Source: Clostridia bacterium (GTDB taxonomy: Bacteria > Bacillota > Clostridia > Oscillospirales > Acutalibacteraceae). Taken from it: DNA of 49,030 nt. Shown here piece by piece: positions 12,669 to 20,892 of the stretch; position 1 is the first letter of the stretch; the number at the start of each line of letters is the position of its first letter. The notes below the pieces were generated by a model that saw only the letters and a list, made by a program, of their open reading frames with translations, did not search any database and had not been told where the DNA came from. The stretch is from NCBI GenBank assembly GCA_017416285.1, contig JAFQCU010000009.1, positions 1 through 49,030 of the forward strand, written 5' to 3'. A program made the translations under genes and the position numbers.

Positions 12669-14853
12669 TATCGAAAGAAAAAATCTTGAAGAGTTAAAGC
12701 AGGTAATGAAAAATTACGGCGGTAATTATGATTATGATATTGTTGAAAAAGCCTACACCCTTTGTGTTACCGCTCACACGGGACAAAAGCGTGTTTCGGG
12801 TGAGGACTATTATTATCACCCCTTTAACGTTGCAAAGATTGTTATATCACTTGGTATGGACAGTCAGTCAATTGCTGCATCATTACTTCACGACGTTGTT
12901 GAAGATACTGATTATACCATTGAGGATATAACCGAAATGTTTGGGGCAGAGGTAGCACTTTTGGTTGACGGTGTTACTAAAATTGGCCGACTCAACTTTT
13001 CAACTAAAGAGCAGCAGCAGGCCGAAAGTCTTCGCAAAATGCTTATTGCAATGGGTCAGGATATACGTGTAATTATTATTAAGCTTGCTGACCGTTTACA
13101 CAATATGCGTACTATTGATGCTATGCGTGAGCAAAAGCAGCGTGACGTTTCGGTTGAAACCTTGGAAATTTATGCTCCGATTGCGCACCGACTCGGTATT
13201 CGTCCCGTTAAAGAAGAATTAGAGGATTTGGCAATCAAGCACCTTGACCCTGTGGCTTATCACGATATTGAAGAATTACTGACACACCGAAAGCAACACA
13301 GGGAACAGATTTTGGAGGAAATTAAACAACGCATTGAAGAACGCTTGCATAAAGAAATGCCAAACGTTAATATGTCGTTCCAAAGTCGTGTAAAATCAAT
13401 TCACGGTATTTACCGTAAAATGTATATCCAAAACCGTGATTTTGATGAAATTTATGATATTTATGCTATCCGCATTATTACCGACACTTTAGCTGACTGT
13501 TATAATATTCTTGGTATAATGCACGATATGTTCCGACCAATTCCAAATCGTTTTAAGGATTATATTTCAACCCCGAAGCCAAATATGTATCAGTCGCTAC
13601 ACACAACGGTTATCGGCAGAAGCGGAATTCCGTTTGAAATTCAAATCCGCACCTTTGAAATGCACCATACCGCTGAATATGGTATTGCGGCACATTGGAA
13701 GTATAAAGAGGGCATTAAGGATAATAATAAAAAGCTTGAGGATCGCCTTGCTTGGGTTAGACAGCTTATTGAAAACCAAGAAACCAGCGATGATGAAAGC
13801 GAGCTTATTCGCAATATTAAGGTTGACCTTTCACAGGAAGATGTTTTTGCCGTTACACCAAAGGGTGACGTTATAAATCTTCCGCTTGGCGCAACCATTG
13901 TTGACTTCGCTTTTCAAATACATTCGGCTGTCGGTACACGTATGGTCGGTGCTAAGGTGGACGGTAAAATCGTGCCCATCAACCACGAGGTTAAAACCGG
14001 TGAGGTTATCGAAATTTTAACCACAAACCAAGCGGGACACGGTCCAAGCCGTGACTGGCTTAATATTGCGGTTACTTCATCGGCAAAAGCAAAAATACGT
14101 TCATGGTTTAAAAAGGAAAAACGCAGTGAAAATATTGTTACGGGTAAAGCCGATTTTGAAAAAGAGCTTCGCCGCAATAATATTGATATTACTGATGATG
14201 AACAGGCAGAATTGGTTGAGGATTTGGCACGCCGTCATCGCCTTGTAAGCGGTGAGGAATTTTATGCTGCTATCGGCTACGGCGGTATTCTGCTTTCTAA
14301 AATAATCCCCCGTATTAAGGATGATTTCAATAAAAAAGCGGCAGAGAAAAAGCCGCCTGAAATTGTGCCCATTAATCAAATGCGAAGCGGCAAATCCTCT
14401 GACGGTGTTATTGTTGAGGGTATAGATAATTGTCTTATTAAGTTTTCACATTGCTGTAATCCGCTTCCGGGTGATGATATTATCGGCTATATCACACGTG
14501 GTCATGGTGTTTCTATTCACAAGCGTGATTGCAATAACGTACCCAAAAACATTGCCGAAAGTGCCGAGCCTGCACGTTGGCTAACCGCATATTGGGACGG
14601 TACCAAGTCCGAAAGCTTTACTTCAACCCTGCGTGCTACTGCAATTGACCGTCAGGGCATTTTGATTGAGGTTATGAGCGCTGTAAACAATATGCGTGTG
14701 CCTATTCACAGCATTAATGCACGTGAGCTTAAAAACGGAAATTGTACTATAATTATGACTATAAGCGCTGAAAGTGTTGAGCACCTTAACAGCATTATTA
14801 TGCGTATTGAAAAGGTTAGCGGAATTTTCAGTGTTGAAAGGATTAATCAATAA
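12661..14853 (+). CDS. relA: Bifunctional (p)ppGpp synthetase/hydrolase
   Basis: 730 aa, the normal length of Rel enzymes. The N-terminal HD hydrolase domain (H near 37, SLLHDVVEDTDYT near 75-87) is intact. The synthetase domain (about 210-340, including SRVKSIHGIYRKM and YQSLHTTVIG), a TGS domain (about 385-450), a Cys-containing zinc-finger-like stretch (HCCNPLPGDDI) and a C-terminal ACT domain follow. Both activities are therefore expected, making it the main stringent-response enzyme. TTG at 12661 lies ten bases after AAAGGAG; the upstream GTG at 12652 is only one base from that SD. Operon order recJ-relA-dtd-MBL-hemZ is typical of Clostridia. Confidence 0.95.
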   Translation: MTDIERKNLEELKQVMKNYGGNYDYDIVEKAYTLCVTAHTGQKRVSGEDYYYHPFNVAKIVISLGMDSQSIAASLLHDVVEDTDYTIEDITEMFGAEVALLVDGVTKIGRLNFSTKEQQQAESLRKMLIAMGQDIRVIIIKLADRLHNMRTIDAMREQKQRDVSVETLEIYAPIAHRLGIRPVKEELEDLAIKHLDPVAYHDIEELLTHRKQHREQILEEIKQRIEERLHKEMPNVNMSFQSRVKSIHGIYRKMYIQNRDFDEIYDIYAIRIITDTLADCYNILGIMHDMFRPIPNRFKDYISTPKPNMYQSLHTTVIGRSGIPFEIQIRTFEMHHTAEYGIAAHWKYKEGIKDNNKKLEDRLAWVRQLIENQETSDDESELIRNIKVDLSQEDVFAVTPKGDVINLPLGATIVDFAFQIHSAVGTRMVGAKVDGKIVPINHEVKTGEVIEILTTNQAGHGPSRDWLNIAVTSSAKAKIRSWFKKEKRSENIVTGKADFEKELRRNNIDITDDEQAELVEDLARRHRLVSGEEFYAAIGYGGILLSKIIPRIKDDFNKKAAEKKPPEIVPINQMRSGKSSDGVIVEGIDNCLIKFSHCCNPLPGDDIIGYITRGHGVSIHKRDCNNVPKNIAESAEPARWLTAYWDGTKSESFTSTLRATAIDRQGILIEVMSAVNNMRVPIHSINARELKNGNCTIIMTISAESVEHLNSIIMRIEKVSGIFSVERINQ

Positions 14854-15317
14854 TGAAAGCAGTTATTCAAAGGGTATCCTCGGCATCGGTTACGATTGAT
14901 GGCAGGGTTGTCGGCAGCTGTAATGAAGGCTATATGATTTTATTTGGTGCGGCCGAGGGCGACACCTTAGAGGATATCGAAATTCTTGCAAGAAAAACAG
15001 CAAATTTGCGTGTTTTTTGCGATGAAAACGATAAAATGAATAAATCTATACTTGACATAAACGGTGAAGTGCTTTGTATTTCGCAGTTTACACTTTGCGC
15101 TGATGTCAGAAAGGGTAACCGACCGTCCTTTACTTTAGCGATGGCGCCCGATTTGGCAAGCGAATATTACGATATATTTTGTCAAAAGCTTGTTGAAAAC
15201 GGTATAAAACGTGTCGAAAAGGGCATTTTTGGCGCCGATATGAAGGTTTCGCTTGTGAACGACGGACCTGTTACTATTTTATTTGATACCGAAATTTGGA
15301 GAAAAAATGGAAATTAA
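14853..15317 (+). CDS. dtd: D-aminoacyl-tRNA deacylase
   Basis: 154 aa. It hydrolyses D-amino acids from mischarged tRNA. The two active-site motifs are present: SQFTLCADVRKGNRPSF (near residues 78-94) and NDGPVTI (near 137-143, the Gly-Pro motif that gives chiral selection). The start codon shares a base with the relA stop (TAATG), so translation is coupled. The 3' end overlaps the MBL gene. Confidence 0.96.
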   Translation: MKAVIQRVSSASVTIDGRVVGSCNEGYMILFGAAEGDTLEDIEILARKTANLRVFCDENDKMNKSILDINGEVLCISQFTLCADVRKGNRPSFTLAMAPDLASEYYDIFCQKLVENGIKRVEKGIFGADMKVSLVNDGPVTILFDTEIWRKNGN

Positions 15318-15921
15318 AGCGTTAGTTTTGGGGAATATAGAGGTCAACTGTTATCTTGTTTCAACCGAAAAATCAGCAGTGGTGATTGACCCCGGTTTTT
15401 ATAGTGCACAGGCGCTTGAGTTTTTACAGAACTCAGCCGAAAAAGAACGACTGATTTTGTTGACACATGCACATTTTGACCATGTTGGTTATGCCAAGGA
15501 ATTATCGGTGCTTACAGATAGCCAAATCGCCATTGGTGAAAAAGATGCGGTGGCGTTAACTGATAATTACCTTAATTTATCGGCTCCGTTTGGTGCACCG
15601 ATTAGTCCGTTTAATGCGGATATACTACTAACCAATGGGCAAGAAATTAAGGTGGGGGATTTAACCTTTAAGGTTATTCACACACCGGGTCATACGGTTG
15701 GCGGTGTTTGCTATTTGTGCGGTGATATACTATTTTCGGGTGATACGCTTTTTGCCGGCAGTATTGGCAGGACCGATTTTCCGGGTGGTAATTTCGAGGT
15801 TCTTGAAAATTCGGTGAAAAGTATATATAAATTACCTGATACTACTGTGGTATTATCGGGTCACGGCGGTAAAACCACCATTTTAAATGAAAAAAGATAT
15901 AATCCCTTTATCAGAGGTTAA
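15307..15921 (+). CDS. MBL-fold hydrolase (glyoxalase II-like, YqgX type)
   Basis: 204 aa metallo-beta-lactamase fold. Metal ligands are visible in order: THAHFDHVG (HxHxDH, near residues 54-62), HTPGHT (near 124-129), SGDTLF (near 143-148, bridging Asp) and the C-terminal GHGG. The spacing and small size match Firmicutes YqgX-type proteins annotated as hydroxyacylglutathione hydrolase-like. Bacteria of this group usually lack glutathione, so the thioester substrate is open. The ATG at 15307 follows TTGGAG inside the end of dtd and overlaps it by 11 bases. Confidence 0.9.
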   Translation: MEIKALVLGNIEVNCYLVSTEKSAVVIDPGFYSAQALEFLQNSAEKERLILLTHAHFDHVGYAKELSVLTDSQIAIGEKDAVALTDNYLNLSAPFGAPISPFNADILLTNGQEIKVGDLTFKVIHTPGHTVGGVCYLCGDILFSGDTLFAGSIGRTDFPGGNFEVLENSVKSIYKLPDTTVVLSGHGGKTTILNEKRYNPFIRG

Positions 15922-15923
15922 AA

Positions 15924-17384
15924 ATGCAGCTTTGTTTAATAAATAACGATTTTAAATATGAGCTTGAAAAGTTAATAAGAATTTTTTTGCCATTTGAAAA
16001 GATTGAGTTTTTAGACTACAGGGCAGAGGGTGACTGCCTAGTCATTGCAGAGTTAACCGACAAAGCAGTTGCAACACTTAAATTCGGCGAAAAAAGTTAT
16101 TCTTATTGCCGTGAAATCGAAAGCATTAATGGTGATTTTGAAAAGGATAGCGAATTGTTTTTGGCTATTGCACTGTTTGAGTGTCTTAAAGAATGCTTTA
16201 ATTATACACCGCAGTGGGGAATACTTACGGGTGTTCGACCGGCAAAGCTTTTTTCACGAATTACTAAAAGTAAGGGCATAGAATTTGCCGAAAATTATTT
16301 TAAGAATTATTTGATGGTTAGCGATAAAAAAATTAGTCTTTGCAAAGAAACAATTAAGGGTGAAAATGAAATTACTTCACTTTCAAGACCTGATTCTTTT
16401 AGCCTTTACGTGTCTGTACCATTTTGTCCTTCAAGGTGTAATTATTGCTCTTTTGTGTCACATTCGGTTGAGCAGGCAAAAGCATACATACCGCAGTACG
16501 TTGAGCTTTTGTGTAAGGAGCTTGAAATAACAGCCGAAAAGGCAAAGGCTAATAATTTAAAGCTAATGACAATTTATATCGGCGGCGGAACGCCGACCAC
16601 GCTTTCTGCAGAGCAGCTGGGGCGTGTTATGAATACAATTAAGTCAAGCTTTGATTTAAGCAATATTTTGGAATATACAGTTGAAGCAGGAAGACCCGAT
16701 ACAATAACAAAGGAGAAGCTTATTGCAATTAAAAAGGGTGGTGCTACACGTATAAGCATTAATCCGCAGACAATGAACGACAGTGTGCTTGAAAATATTG
16801 GTCGCCGCCACACCGCACAACAGGCAATAGAATCATTTAAGCTTGCACGTGAATGTGGTTTTGATAATATTAATATGGATTTAATTGCCGGACTTTTAGG
16901 TGACAGTTATCAAAGCTTTGTTAATACCGTTGAGGTAGTAACTTCGCTAAAGCCTGAAAGTGTAACGGTTCATTCACTTTCTATGAAGCGTGCATCTAAC
17001 CTTACGGTCAGTGGCGAACGTCCTGAAATAAAAATGGGCAAAACTGCATCCGATATGGTTGATTTTGCGTATAATTATTTAAGCGAAAACAAAATTTCAC
17101 CATATTATATGTACCGCCAAAGTAAAACGGTGGGAAATCTTGAAAACGTAGGTTATTCCAAAAACGGATTTGAATGTCTTTATAACGTTTACATTATGGA
17201 TGAAACCCATACGATTTTAGCTTGCGGAGCTTCGGCTGTTACAAAGCTACGTGAACCAAATGGTGATAAAATTGAAAGAATATTCAATTTTAAATATCCT
17301 TACGAATATATTAACCGCTTTGATGAATTAATGCTTCGCAAAGTTGGTATTGATAATTTTTATAAAGCGTATCCAATAAATTGA
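15924..17384 (+). CDS. hemZ: Radical SAM coproporphyrinogen dehydrogenase-like HemZ
   Basis: 486 aa. The N-terminal ~150 residues are the HemZ-specific domain (GILTGVRPAKLF). The radical SAM core follows with the cluster motif CPSRCNYCSF (CxxxCxxC, near residues 167-176), GGGTPTTL for SAM binding and the HemN-like segment SINPQTMNDSVLENIGRRH. HemZ is related to oxygen-independent coproporphyrinogen III oxidases. Activity of HemZ-type proteins in anaerobes without other haem genes is uncertain. It lies two bases after the MBL gene and ends next to the zinc-ribbon gene's SD. Confidence 0.85.
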   Translation: MQLCLINNDFKYELEKLIRIFLPFEKIEFLDYRAEGDCLVIAELTDKAVATLKFGEKSYSYCREIESINGDFEKDSELFLAIALFECLKECFNYTPQWGILTGVRPAKLFSRITKSKGIEFAENYFKNYLMVSDKKISLCKETIKGENEITSLSRPDSFSLYVSVPFCPSRCNYCSFVSHSVEQAKAYIPQYVELLCKELEITAEKAKANNLKLMTIYIGGGTPTTLSAEQLGRVMNTIKSSFDLSNILEYTVEAGRPDTITKEKLIAIKKGGATRISINPQTMNDSVLENIGRRHTAQQAIESFKLARECGFDNINMDLIAGLLGDSYQSFVNTVEVVTSLKPESVTVHSLSMKRASNLTVSGERPEIKMGKTASDMVDFAYNYLSENKISPYYMYRQSKTVGNLENVGYSKNGFECLYNVYIMDETHTILACGASAVTKLREPNGDKIERIFNFKYPYEYINRFDELMLRKVGIDNFYKAYPIN

Positions 17385-17398
17385 TGGAGGATTATATT

Positions 17399-17773
17399 AT
17401 GGATTTTTTTGATGAAATTTTAGATAAGGCCAAAGTTGCTTTTGACGTAGCGGTTAAAACGACCGAGGATGTTGCTCAAACAGGTAAGAAAAAGTTTAAT
17501 ATTGCTTCACTTGAAAGTAAGCTTTCAAAGGATTATAAAGCTTTAGGCGAAGTTTTTTATAACTTTAAAAAGAAGGGCGAGCTTGATAACGAAGCCGTTG
17601 ATGCGCTTATTTTGGCTATCGATGATAAAATAGCTGAAATTGAGACAATTAAGGAAGAAATTCGCAAAGCTAAATCTAACCGTGTTTGTGCTAACTGCGG
17701 TGCCGCTATTGATGATGATATAATCTTTTGTCCTATATGCGGTCAAAAATTAGAATTCACAACTGAAGAATAA
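17399..17773 (+). CDS. Small zinc-ribbon protein of unknown function
   Basis: 124 aa. An amphipathic, Lys/Glu-rich helical N-terminal half (about residues 1-90, coiled-coil-like) is joined to a C-terminal zinc ribbon with two Cys-x2-Cys pairs (CANCGAAIDDDIIFCPICG, residues about 97-115). Proteins with this layout are common in Clostridia as hypothetical zinc-ribbon proteins. No function is assigned. The ATG at 17399 is eight bases after GGAGG; the ATG at 17381 overlaps the hemZ stop and has no SD. It lies between hemZ and the nucleosidase gene with short gaps, so probably in the same operon. Confidence 0.8.
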   Translation: MDFFDEILDKAKVAFDVAVKTTEDVAQTGKKKFNIASLESKLSKDYKALGEVFYNFKKKGELDNEAVDALILAIDDKIAEIETIKEEIRKAKSNRVCANCGAAIDDDIIFCPICGQKLEFTTEE

Positions 17774-17786
17774 TGAGGATATAATA

Positions 17787-18488
17787 ATGAATTTTGAAAA
17801 AATAGGAATTGTCGTTGCCGATGGCGATGAATATAAATCTTTGCGTAGCGCTGTCGAGCAGGGTGGTTATGAAAGACTTGAAATTTTAAAAAGGGAAGCA
17901 CACAAGTTTGAAATAGAGACCGAAAAGGGTGCGGTTGAGGTTATTTCGATTTTGTGCGGTATCGGTAAGGTAAACGCTGCCGCCGCTACTGTTTGCCTTA
18001 TAAGTATGGGCTGTGATGTAATTTTAAATTATGGTCTTTCGGGCGGTGTCAGCGGTATTGGTCGTGGTGAAATTACTATACCTGACCGCTTTTTAGAACA
18101 CGATTTTGATTTACAGGTTTTGGGCTACAAGCCGTGTGAAAAGCCTGCACAGCCTACATATATTTATAACGCCGATGATAAGCTTTTGGCCATTGCAAAG
18201 GCAGTTATCCCAAACGTTAAGTGTGGCACTGCCGTTACGGGCGACCGCTTCATTTGTGATGAAAATGTAAGAATTGCGCTTGCTGATACCTTTGGTGCAA
18301 TGTCTTGCGATATGGAAACTGCCGCTATTGCTTATGTTTGCGAATATGCGGATATTCCTTTTTTAGCTGTAAGAAGAGTATCAGATGATGCGGGTGATGA
18401 TGCTAAAAATGCTTATCGTGAAATGAACATAGCCGATGAAACCATGCTTTACAGTTATGTAGAAACAATAATTAAATCCCTTATTTAG
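17787..18488 (+). CDS. 5'-methylthioadenosine/S-adenosylhomocysteine nucleosidase family protein
   Basis: 233 aa, PNP/UDP phosphorylase superfamily. CGIGKVNAAAAT (near residues 52-63), YGLSGGVSG (near 80-88), the specificity and catalytic segment CDMETAAIAYVC (near 174-185) and VRRVSDDAG (Asp near 198) are the MTAN hallmarks. The enzyme cleaves adenine from MTA or SAH, recycling products of SAM use; metK lies about 5 kb downstream. It is last in the recJ-to-nucleosidase run. A promoter for HU follows. Confidence 0.88.
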   Translation: MNFEKIGIVVADGDEYKSLRSAVEQGGYERLEILKREAHKFEIETEKGAVEVISILCGIGKVNAAAATVCLISMGCDVILNYGLSGGVSGIGRGEITIPDRFLEHDFDLQVLGYKPCEKPAQPTYIYNADDKLLAIAKAVIPNVKCGTAVTGDRFICDENVRIALADTFGAMSCDMETAAIAYVCEYADIPFLAVRRVSDDAGDDAKNAYREMNIADETMLYSYVETIIKSLI

Positions 18489-18556
18489 TTATTTTTGTGA
18501 GAAAAATGTAAAAAAATATACAAAATTTTGTAATTTTTTTAACTTTTATTAGAAAA

Positions 18557-18586
18557 TTGACTGAAAACTATTGATTTTTTTATTAT
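18557..18586 (+). promoter_or_regulatory. Promoter of HU gene
   Basis: TTGACT (18557-18562), an 18-bp spacer and TATTAT (18581-18586). A leader of about 80 bases precedes the HU start. Confidence 0.55.
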
Positions 18587-18676
18587 TGTATGGTAAAAAT
18601 AAATAGTACTCTGTTACATTCGGACAGGCATTTTTGTCCATCCGTTTTAAATTTTTATTATTTGGAGGGTTCTATA

Positions 18677-18949
18677 ATGAACAAAACTGAATTAGTTGCA
18701 TCTATTGCTGAAAAAGCAGGCATTTCTAAGAAAGACGCTGATAAGGCTCTCGCAGCTTTCATCGACACCGTTACCGCTGAATTAAAGGCTGGCGATTCTG
18801 TACAGCTTATCGGCTTCGGTACCTTCAAGGTTGCTGAACGTGCTGCTCGCACCGGTGTTAACCCCAAGACCAAGGCTAAGATCGAAATCGCTGCTTCAAA
18901 GGCTCCCGCTTTCAAGGCTGGCGCTGCTTTAAAAGCTGCTGTTAAGTAA
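18677..18949 (+). CDS. HU family DNA-binding protein
   Basis: 90 aa, the standard HU length. [24 protein letters not shown] and the [18 protein letters not shown] arm are typical: the beta-ribbon arm with conserved RxGxNP bends DNA. HU is the main nucleoid protein. The ATG at 18677 follows GGAGGG. Codon use is richer in GCT/GCC/ATC than in neighbouring genes, as expected for a highly expressed gene. It has its own promoter, and a terminator lies 10 bases downstream, which rqcP readthrough would have to cross. Confidence 0.96.
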   Translation: MNKTELVASIAEKAGISKKDADKALAAFIDTVTAELKAGDSVQLIGFGTFKVAERAARTGVNPKTKAKIEIAASKAPAFKAGAALKAAVK

Positions 18950-18958
18950 TTAACCTTT

Positions 18959-18990
18959 AAGCCGTCTGAAATCAGACGGCTTAATTTTTA
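18959..18990 (+). terminator. Terminator after HU gene
   Basis: AAGCCGTCTG and CAGACGGCTT close an AAAT loop and are followed by AATTTTTAATTT. The tail is interrupted, so partial readthrough into rqcP is likely. Confidence 0.75.
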
Positions 18991-19006
18991 ATTTGAGGTT
19001 TGTGTT

Positions 19007-19249
19007 TTGAGATTAGATAAATATTTAAAGGTTTCACGAATTATTAAACGCCGCACAGTTGCCAATGAAGCCTGTGATGCGGGGCGTGTTACCGCAAACG
19101 GTAAGGTTGCACGTGCTTCTTATGACGTTAAGGTTGGTGATGTGCTTGAAATCGGTTTCGGTACACGCAATGTTAGGGTAGAGGTTTTAAGCCTTAATGA
19201 AACTATCCATAAAGAAGATGCGGCGCTTATGTACAAAATAATTGAATAA
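19007..19249 (+). CDS. rqcP: S4-domain RNA-binding protein RqcP (YabO)
   Basis: 80 aa consisting of one S4 domain (RLDKYLKVSRIIKRRTVANEACDAGRV...NG). RqcP binds the obstructed 50S subunit and works with RqcH in adding poly-Ala tails in ribosome quality control. The order rqcP-yabP-yabQ-divIC-S1 is the same as in Bacillus subtilis, which supports the assignment over the similar Hsp15. The start is TTG at 19007, eight bases after GAGG. A terminator follows after eight bases. Confidence 0.9.
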   Translation: MRLDKYLKVSRIIKRRTVANEACDAGRVTANGKVARASYDVKVGDVLEIGFGTRNVRVEVLSLNETIHKEDAALMYKIIE

Positions 19250-19257
19250 TTAAAATG

Positions 19258-19290
19258 CCCCTTAAATATATTTTTAAGGGGTGTTTTTTT
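19258..19290 (+). terminator. Terminator overlapping the yabP ribosome binding site
   Basis: CCCCTTAAA and TTTAAGGGG close a six-base loop and are followed by TGTTTTTTT and then directly by the yabP ATG at 19291. AAGGGG in the 3' arm is also the yabP Shine-Dalgarno. Confidence 0.8.
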
Positions 19291-19560
19291 ATGGATGAAG
19301 CTATACGACAAAATAGTAATATAATAATTGAAAATCGCAAAAGGGTTAATATTTCGGGCGTTAAGGAATGTATAAGCTTTGATGATGAAACCGTAATGCT
19401 TGAAACGGCGCTTGGCAATCTTACCTTAAAGGGCGAAAAGCTTCATATAATCAACTTTGATACCAAGTCGGGCGATTTTTCGCTTGAGGGCAAAATTTTT
19501 GCTGTGGCTTATACAGGCAATCAAAACGGCGGGTCGTTTTTTGGTCGGCTTTTTAAATAA
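19291..19560 (+). CDS. yabP: Sporulation protein YabP
   Basis: 89 aa of the YabP/YqfC family (IIIENRKRVNISGVKECISFDDETVMLETALG...LKGEKLHI). In Bacillus yabP belongs to the mother-cell sigma-E regulon. The start is ATG 19291; an earlier ATG at 19255 falls in the terminator hairpin and would add unrelated residues. It is two bases from yabQ. The terminator in front separates it from rqcP, as expected if yabPQ are expressed only in sporulation. Confidence 0.9.
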   Translation: MDEAIRQNSNIIIENRKRVNISGVKECISFDDETVMLETALGNLTLKGEKLHIINFDTKSGDFSLEGKIFAVAYTGNQNGGSFFGRLFK

Positions 19561-19562
19561 CT

Positions 19563-20024
19563 ATGTGGGAAATTGATAACAGCTTTCAGTTAATTTCCTT
19601 TTTGGTGTCATGCGGCTTTGGTGTGATTTACTGCCTCCTATATGATTTATTGCGTGCTGTAAGAAAAGTTAATGAAGTAAGTGATGCCACAGTTTTTTTA
19701 CAGGATATAATTTATTTTTTTGTGATTTCAATCGCTACCTTTATGCTTTTAACCGCTCTTTCCAACGGTGAGGTAAGGGGCTATATTATTATTGGTCTAT
19801 TGCTGGGATTTTTACTGTGTTTTTGTACTTTTTCAAAAATCAATTTAAAGATTTTAACCTTAATTTTTGAAAAGATTTCCTTTTTAGGAAGTAAAATTGT
19901 TACACTAATAAACACACTGATTGATGCAATTTGGCGGTTTTTCAATAAAACTGTCGAAAAAATTGGTAAATTACTTACTAATGTGAAAAAAATATTTAAA
20001 AACCTCTTGAAAAAGTCAGGGTAA
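19563..20024 (+). CDS. yabQ: Spore cortex biosynthesis membrane protein YabQ
   Basis: 153 aa. Three or four hydrophobic segments in the first ~100 residues are followed by a basic amphipathic tail. The N-terminal motif (FLVSCGFGVIYCLLYDLLRAVRK) and position between yabP and divIC identify YabQ, a sigma-E-dependent membrane protein of the outer forespore membrane needed for cortex formation in Bacillus. The start ATG lies two bases after yabP and lacks a strong SD, so translation is probably coupled. Its last codons overlap a candidate divIC promoter. Confidence 0.85.
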   Translation: MWEIDNSFQLISFLVSCGFGVIYCLLYDLLRAVRKVNEVSDATVFLQDIIYFFVISIATFMLLTALSNGEVRGYIIIGLLLGFLLCFCTFSKINLKILTLIFEKISFLGSKIVTLINTLIDAIWRFFNKTVEKIGKLLTNVKKIFKNLLKKSG

Positions 20025-20036
20025 TTGTTGTATATT
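20007..20036 (+). promoter_or_regulatory. Candidate promoter of divIC
   Basis: TTGAAA (20007-20012), an 18-bp spacer and TATATT (20031-20036). It would allow divIC to be transcribed in growth independently of yabPQ. Confidence 0.5.
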
Positions 20037-20068
20037 ATATGTGACTAAATGTTTAGGAGGTGGCGAAA

Positions 20069-20359
20069 ATGAAGCGTAAACCCAAAAGGGAAAGCAGTAT
20101 AATTTTGAAGGTGCTTTGTCTTGGTGTGTGCGTGTATGTTTTTGCTAATCTTGTAAACCTTTGGTCAACGCTTAATGATAGTCAGGCAGAGCTTAAGGCT
20201 TTAAAGGAAGAATATGCCGCAACCGAAAACGACATTGCCGAGCTTAAAGCAATGCTTGCTGATGAATCAAATGCGCAAATTATTGAAAAAGCTGCCCGTG
20301 AACGCTTGGGTTATATCTTTTCGGATGAACAGGTGTTTATTGACGTTTCGGGCAATTAG
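20069..20359 (+). CDS. divIC: Septum formation initiator DivIC/FtsB
   Basis: 96 aa bitopic membrane protein: basic cytoplasmic tail, one membrane segment (about residues 12-32), an extracytoplasmic coiled coil (about 35-70) and the conserved C-terminal block AARERLGYIFSDEQVFI. DivIC forms the FtsLB-type complex with FtsL that activates septal wall synthesis. The ATG at 20069 lies eight bases after AGGAGG; the GTG at 20060 overlaps that SD. Confidence 0.9.
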   Translation: MKRKPKRESSIILKVLCLGVCVYVFANLVNLWSTLNDSQAELKALKEEYAATENDIAELKAMLADESNAQIIEKAARERLGYIFSDEQVFIDVSGN

Positions 20360-20388
20360 GTAAAAATTTAGGGGGATTATCAGCTAAA

Positions 20389-20847
20389 ATGCAGCAGCTC
20401 ACTGTGGGAGAAATTGTGGAAGGTAAAATCACCGGTATAACAAACTTTGGTGTTTTTGCGGATTTAGGCAAGGGAAAATCGGGTATGGTACATATTTCTG
20501 AGGTTTCTCGTACTTACGTTAACGACATTAATGAGCTTTTCAAGGTTGGCGATGTTGTTAAAATGAAGGTTATGAACGTTACAGAGGACGGCAAAATCAG
20601 CTTGTCAATTAAGCGTGCGCTCGAGCCTGAAAAGAAGGAGGAGGCACCCAAGCGTCCCCGTGAGGCACGCCCGCAAAGGGAAGTCGCAAAGCCTGCATAT
20701 AATTCCTATACTTGGACACCCAAAAAGCAAGAGCCTGCAAGCTTTGAAGAAATGATGAATCGTTTTAAGCTTGCAAGTGATGAAAAATTTTCTGACCTGA
20801 AGCGTAAAAATCCTGAAACAGGCAGAACAAAAAGAAGAACAAGATAA
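20389..20847 (+). CDS. S1 RNA-binding domain protein (YabR-like)
   Basis: 152 aa. A single S1 domain (about residues 4-75: VGEIVEGKITGITNFGVFADLGKGKSGMVHISEVS) is followed by a basic, Pro/Arg/Lys-rich tail that ends in RRTR. YabR in Bacillus occupies the same place after divIC. The S1 fold binds RNA. The tail may increase affinity. Preceded by AGGGGGA. Terminated by a strong hairpin. Confidence 0.88.
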   Translation: MQQLTVGEIVEGKITGITNFGVFADLGKGKSGMVHISEVSRTYVNDINELFKVGDVVKMKVMNVTEDGKISLSIKRALEPEKKEEAPKRPREARPQREVAKPAYNSYTWTPKKQEPASFEEMMNRFKLASDEKFSDLKRKNPETGRTKRRTR

Positions 20848-20854
20848 ATTAATT

Positions 20855-20882
20855 GGCGAAACTTAAGGTTTCGCCTTTTTTG
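20855..20882 (+). terminator. Terminator after S1-domain gene
   Basis: GGCGAAAC and GTTTCGCC close a five-base loop and are followed by seven Ts. Confidence 0.85.
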
Positions 20883-20892
20883 AGGTTTAAGA

